This document shows positions 58,500 to 64,000 of a stretch of DNA of 64,000 bases, piece by piece. The DNA comes from Fasciola hepatica. Taxonomy: Eukaryota; Platyhelminthes; Trematoda; Plagiorchiida; Fasciolidae. The stretch spans positions 10,333,501 through 10,397,500 of the forward strand of contig CANUEZ040000012.1 of the NCBI GenBank assembly GCA_948099385.1, read 5' to 3'. Every line of letters begins with the position of its first letter. Within the stretch, counting starts at the first letter, position 1. The notes under the pieces were generated by a model, which had not been told where the DNA came from, did no database searches, and saw nothing but the letters and a program-made list of their open reading frames with translations. A program made the position numbers and the translations under genes.

Positions 58500-60417
58500 C
58501 GTAACAGCATTGTCTTGTGTTCCATCCACGGGGTTATCGGTTGTTTCTTAGGTTGGCCGTACACGGAAACCATGCGCTGTGCTTGTAGTGCGATTCGGGA
58601 GTTTATGTGCAAAATGTTCGATTATTCCTGTTCTATTTAGGCACCGAGTTTCCGATTCCATTTCAAAACCCGCATGGATGCTGGTGACAGTCGGAGATGG
58701 GGCATCTATAATAAACAGTTTAAAACGGTTTATCGCTGTTTCTTTTAGTTGGTTGGCTCGTATTCCGGTGAAACGCATCACCGCTTTCTTACGAAGGAGT
58801 CTTGAGAAGTTGTCCACTGCTGTAGAGTACCTGCCCGCTGCTCAATCACTGGACGCTTCGAGCTGTCGGTCGGTCGTTCCAGATTGCCAATTGTGAGTGG
58901 CTTCCCGACGGGATAGTTTGGTTGACACCGAGGTTCCTCGCATCCTTTCGGGCTTGCGGTGCAATGCCGTTTCACATGAATAGTATTATGCCCCAACCTG
59001 TAGCCAGTCTTCAGTTCGAACAAAATATATGGTAAACGTTCATAGACGTTACCGCTAAAGCGTAAAACGATTTGGCAATAACCACCACTTCCAGTTCATT
59101 CCTCTTACCAAACAACCCAAGGATGTTGCCATATCTGATTATTCTTGATAGTGCTGATCCAAGTTTTGAGGTAGCTACGAAGATGGCAGTGCCATTCAGA
59201 GCAGGGTTGTGAATGGGCGTACGGTTAGTTCTCAGGTCGGCGTAAGATGTGGCCACTGCAGTCGACTGATCGGTGGTCCGCTTGGCAGGTGTGTTGTTCG
59301 TCTTTCGATTCGTTGCACCAGTTTTCTTTTCAAATACGCAGATGGCGCCGTAAGTTAAACTGAATTGCCTTGCTATACGCAGATCATTTTGTTCTTGAGT
59401 GAACGTCCGAATAGCTTACAAATTTTGCTACCTTGTCTAAACATCAACGTATCAGTGGTTGGGACGTTTCGTGCCTTCAGAATGTAAGATGTCACTACAA
59501 ACCTCGGTTGACACCACACCAAACCTTGGCAGGCTGCTAGAGTGCACCAGCCTTGTTACCTGCACATACATCACAACAGAAATCAGACGACGGATGTAGT
59601 GTCGTCATATATTTGGAAAACGCGTTTGGCTTTTGTCAACCTTATCCATGGCTCCGGCGTGACATCAAGGGTCAAATGTACATTACTACATACGGCCGTG
59701 AAACATGGCAATTAGGGGTAGTAGGAACGCCCACTTCCAGCGTTTGAGTATCGTTGTCCCCGTCGTATTTTGACACGTCTCTGGGGCACAATCCCGTAGC
59801 GGACGCCTTCTCACGCGTCCACCATTTCGACGACCCGCTACCCATAGGCATAGACCTAGAAGCAATCGCCGCAGCCCAAACAACAGATCCTGAGGTCGAG
59901 CAGCTCATAAACAGGAGCTCCCCGCATCTAGTGCCAGTGATCCTTCCAACTTCGGACCTAACTATTATTTGCGATGTGCCACAAGGTCGACCCCGACCAC
60001 TAGTTCCTGCCAGTTTTCGCCGACAAATTTTTATCAGCCTCCACAACTTGTCGCACCCTGGTGTGACCACCTCAGTGAAACTAGTCACCGAGCGATTCGT
60101 TTGACCTTGCGTCAAACGTGGTATACGTCTTTGGACCCGCGCTAGTCTTCAATGCCAACCCGCTTGAATGCACTGTCATACTAGATCCGCATTGGGCACA
60201 TTCTCTGAGCTGGATGCATGTTTTCATCACGTGCACGTGGGTCTCGTAGGGCCCCTCCCACCATCCAACGGGTACGTCTACATCCTCAGGTGTGTAGATC
60301 GTTTCACTCGCTTGCCACAGGACGTACCTACTCCACGTCCTACCTCAGTAAGCTGCGAAAGCATTTTTAACTGGTTGGGTAAGTCAGTTCGGTTGCCCTG
60401 CCATCTCAACCACTGAC
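58500..60417 (+). repeat. Array B monomer 19
   Basis: 1918 bp. cgcCgac subtype, caatAaccaCcac (about 59080), cagttCatt, ttttcAaatacg with cagaTggcg, gcttAc, aatcAgacg, gaggtCgag (59894-59902). Gypsy remnant about 59729-60421. Confidence 0.97.
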
Positions 60418-62334
60418 CGTAACAGCATTGTCTTGTGTTCCATCCACGGGGTTATCGGTTGTTTCTTAGGTTGGCCGTACACGGAAACCATGCGCTGTGC
60501 TTGTAGTGCGATTCGGGAGTTTATGTGCAAAATGTTCGATTATTCCTGTTCTATTTAGGCACCGAGTTTCCGATTCCATTTCAAAACCCGCATGGATGCT
60601 GGTGACAGTCGGAGATGGGGCATCTATAATAAACAGTTTAAAACGGTTTATCGCTGTTTCTTTTAGTTGGTTGGCTCGTATTCCGGTGAAACGCATCACC
60701 GCTTTCTTACGAAGGAGTCTTGAGAAGTTGTCCACTGCTGTAGAGTACCTGCCCGCTGCTCAATCACTGGACGCTTCGAGCTGTCGGTCGGTCGTTCCAG
60801 ATTGCCAATTGTGAGTGGCTTCCCGACGGGATAGTTTGGTTGACACCGAGGTTCCTCGCATCCTTTCGGGCTTGCGGTGCAATGCCGTTTCACATGAATA
60901 GTATTATGCCCCAACCTGTAGCCAGTCTTCAGTTCGAACAAAATATATGGTAAACGTTCATAGACGTTACCGCTAAAGCGTAAAACGATTTGGCAATGAC
61001 CATCACTTCCAGTTCATTCCTCTTACCAAACAACCCAAGGATGTTGCCATATCTGATTATTCTTGATAGTGCTGATCCAAGTTTTGAGGTAGCTACGAAG
61101 ATGGCAGTGCCATTCAGAGCAGGGTTGTGAATGGGCGTACGGTTAGTTCTCAGGTCGGCGTAAGATGTGGCCACTGCAGTCGACTGATCGGTGGTCCGCT
61201 TGGCAGGTGTGTTGTTCGTCTTTCGATTCGTTGCACCAGTTTTCTTTTCAGATACGCAGATGGCGCCGTAAGTTAAACTGAATTGCCTTGCTATACGCAG
61301 ATCATTTTGTTCTTGTGTGAACGTCCGAATAGCTTGCAAATTTTGCTACCTTGTCTAAACATCAACGTATCAGTGGTTGGGACGTTTCGTGCCTTCAGAA
61401 TGTAAGATGTCACTACAAACCTCGGTTGACACCACACCAAACCTTGGCAGGCTGCTAGAGTGCACCAGCCTTGTTACCTGCACATACATCACAACAGAAA
61501 TCAGACGACGGATGTAGTGTCGTCATATATTTGGAAACGCGTTTGGCTTTTGTCAACCTTATCCATGGCTCCGGCGTGACATCAAGGGTCAAATGTACAT
61601 TACTACATACGGCCGTGAAACATGGCAATTAGGGGTAGTAGGAACGCCCACTTCCAGCGTTTGAGTATCGTTGTCCCCGTCGTATTTTGACACGTCTCTG
61701 GGGCACAATCCCGTAGCGGACGCCTTCTCACGCGTCCACCATTTCGACGACCCGCTACCCATAGGCATAGACCTAGAAGCAATCGCCGCAGCCCAAACAA
61801 CAGATCCTGAGGTCGATCAGCTCATAAACAGGAGCTCCCCGCATCTAGTGCCAGTGATCCTTCCAACTTCGGACCTAACTATTATTTGCGATGTGCCACA
61901 AGGTCGACCCCGACCACTAGTTCCTGCCAGTTTTCGCCGACAAATTTTTATCAGCCTCCACAACTTGTCGCACCCTGGTGTGACCACCTCAGTGAAACTA
62001 GTCACCGAGCGATTCGTTTGACCTTGCGTCAAACGTGGTATACGTCTTTGGACCCGCGCTAGTCTTCAATGCCAACCCGCTTGAATGCACTGTCATACTA
62101 GATCCGCATTGGGCACATTCTCTGAGCTGGATGCATGTTTTCATCACGTGCACGTGGGTCTCGTAGGGCCCCTCCCACCATCCAACGGGTACGTCTACAT
62201 CCTCAGGTGTGTAGATCGTTTCACTCGCTTGCCACAGGACGTACCTACTCCACGTCCTACCTCAGTAAGCTGCGAAAGCATTTTTAACTGGTTGGGTAAG
62301 TCAGTTCGGTTGCCCTGCCATCTCAACCACTGAC
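60418..62334 (+). repeat. Array B monomer 20 (1917 bp)
   Basis: One A missing near 61538 (ggaaacgcg), as in monomer 1. cgcCgac subtype, gcttgc with cttgTgtgaac (shared with monomer 21), aatcAgacg, gaggtCgaTcag, which adds one change to the gaggtCgag of monomer 19. Gypsy remnant about 61646-62338. Confidence 0.97.
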
Positions 62335-64000
62335 CGTAACAGCATTGTCTTGTGTTCCATCCACGGGGTTATCGGTTGTTTCTTAGGTTGGCCGTACACG
62401 GAAACCATGCGCTGTGCTTGTAGTGCGATTCGGGAGCTTATGTGCAAAGTGTTCGATTATTCCTGTTCTATTTAGGCACCGAGTTTCCGATTCCATTTCA
62501 AAACCCGCATGGATGCTGGTGACAGTCGGAGATGGGGCATCTATAATAAACAGTTTAAAACGGTTTATCGCTGTTTCTTTTAGTTGGTTGGCTCGTATTC
62601 CGGTGAAACGCATCACCGCTTTCTTACGAAGGAGTCTTGAGAAGTTGTCCACTGCTGTAGAGTACCTGCCCGCTGCTCAATCACTGGACGCTTCGAGCTG
62701 TCGGTCGGTCGTTCCAGATTGCCAATTGTGAGTGGCTTCCCGACGGGATAGTTTGGTTGACACCGAGGTTCCTCGCATCCTTTCGGGCTTGCGGTGCAAT
62801 GCCGTTTCACATGAATAGTATTATGCCCCAACCTGTAGCCAGTCTTCAGTTCGAACAAAATATATGGTAAACGTTCATAGACGTTACCGCTAAGGCGTAA
62901 AACGATTTGGCAATGACCATCACTTCCAGTTCATTCCTCTTACCAAACAACCCAAGGATGTTGCCATATCTGATTATTCTTGATAGTGCTGATCCAAGTT
63001 TTGAGGTAGCTACGAAGATGGCAGTGCCATTCAGAGCAGGGTTGTGAATGGGCGTACGGTTAGTTCTCAGGTCGGCGTAAGATGTGGCCACTGCAGTCGA
63101 CTGATCGGTGGTCCGCTTGGCAGGTGTGTTGTTCGTCTTTCGATTCGTTGCACCAGTTTTCTTTTCAGATACGCAGATGGCGCCGTAAGTTAAACTGAAT
63201 TGCCTTGCTATACGCAGATCATTTTGTTCTTGTGTGAACGTCCGAATAGCTTGCAAATTTTGCTACCTTGTCTAAACATCAACGTATCAGTGGTTGGGAC
63301 GTTTCGTGCCTTCAGAATGTAAGATGTCACTACAAACCTCGGTTGACACCACACCAAACCTTGGCAGGCTGCTAGAGTGCACCAGCCTTGTTACCTGCAC
63401 ATACATCACAACAGAAATCCGACGACGGATGTAGTGTCGTCATATATTTGGAAAACGCGTTTGACTTTTGTCAACCTTATCCATGGCTCCGGCGTGACAT
63501 CAAGGGTCAAATGTACATTACTACATACGGCCGTGAAACATGGCAATTAGGGGTAGTAGGAACGCCCACTTCCAGCGTTTGAGTATCGTTGTCCCCGTCG
63601 TATTTTGACACGTCTCTGGGGCACAATCCCGTAGCGGACGCCTTCTCACGCGTCCACCATTTCGACGACCCGCTACCCATAGGCATAGACCTAGAAGCAA
63701 TCGCCGCAGCCCAAACAACAGATCCTGAGGTGGAGCAGCTCATAAACAGGAGCTCCCCGCATCTAGTGCCAGTGATCCTTCCAACTTCGGACCTAACTAT
63801 TATTTGCGATGTGCCACAAGGTCGACCCCGACCACTAGTTCCTGCCAGTTTTCGCGGACAAATTTTTACCAGCCTCCACAACTTGTCGCACCCTGGTGTG
63901 ACCACCTCAGTGAAACTAGTCACCGAGCGATTCGTTTGACCTTGCGTCAAACGTGGTATACGTCTTTGGACCCGCGCTAGTCTTCAATGCCAACCCGCTT
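62335..64000 (+). repeat. Array B monomer 21, cut by the window end
   Basis: 1666 bp are visible. It returns to the cgcGgac subtype of monomers 1-9 and 11. Private gcaaaGtgttcg (about 62448) and tttgActttt (about 63464); ctaaGgcg as in monomer 18; cttgTgtgaac as in monomer 20; aatcCgacg. The gypsy remnant begins about 63564 and is truncated. Confidence 0.95.

Larger units (their letters stand above)
23977..64000. repeat. Tandem array B: gypsy-derived 1918-bp macrosatellite, twenty complete monomers plus a partial
   Basis: The phrase cgtaacagcattgtc recurs at 23977, 25894 and then every 1918 bp to 60418, and again at 62335. The first and twentieth monomers are 1917 bp (ggaaacgcg rather than ggaaaacgcg). 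The array runs off the right edge, so its true length is unknown. Each monomer is about 1.23 kb of unrecognised sequence followed by about 0.69 kb of Ty3/gypsy pol remnant. No LTRs, primer-binding site or intact pol frame are present. Monomers differ by roughly ten scattered bases, shared in mosaic combinations. No gene is credible in this 40-kb region. Confidence 0.98.

Noticed and set aside
23977..64000. CRISPR array or bacterial repeat locus
   Set aside because: The period is 1918 bp with no short repeat/spacer alternation, and the neighbouring genes have spliceosomal introns.

Overview
The window is eukaryotic repeat DNA, and almost all of it is two head-to-tail tandem arrays. Spliceosomal introns (GT..AG, one only 38 bp), a CNBP-type zinc-knuckle gene, a CR1-like non-LTR retrotransposon relic and a Ty3/gypsy pol remnant all rule out a prokaryote. 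The particular CR1-like and gypsy motif styles, plus the tiny intron, suggest a flatworm, probably a digenean trematode. That assignment is inference from family resemblance and no species can be named.

Array A (1-23898) has four units of 5903, 5901, 5901 and 5866 bp and the first 327 bp of a fifth. By eye, units differ by about 0.3%. Each unit carries a dead CR1/Jockey-group LINE fragment (unit positions about 110-1825), then a four-exon gene for a 167-residue protein with five CCHC zinc knuckles and glycine/RGG-rich linkers (2288-3065), then about 2.8 kb with no recognisable gene. The gene is intact in all four complete units, so this is a tandemly amplified CNBP-like nucleic-acid-binding protein gene.

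The A-to-B junction (23899-23976) lies inside LINE-related sequence. Unit 5 stops matching the other units at 23899 and continues as a diverged copy of the same LINE region, which points to recombination between two LINE copies.

Array B (23977-64000) has twenty complete 1917/1918-bp monomers and a truncated twenty-first running off the window. About 1.23 kb of each monomer is unrecognised. The last 0.69 kb is a decayed Ty3/gypsy pol fragment (end of RNase H, H2C2 finger, start of the integrase core) with in-frame stops and lost catalytic residues in every copy read. This is a retrotransposon-derived macrosatellite. Monomers differ by scattered single bases that are shared in mosaic patterns, as expected from unequal crossing-over and gene conversion.

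The only credible functional genes are the four zinc-knuckle genes. Everything else is relic transposon or satellite. The two arrays share no evident biochemical pathway; what connects them is a history of repeat-driven rearrangement.
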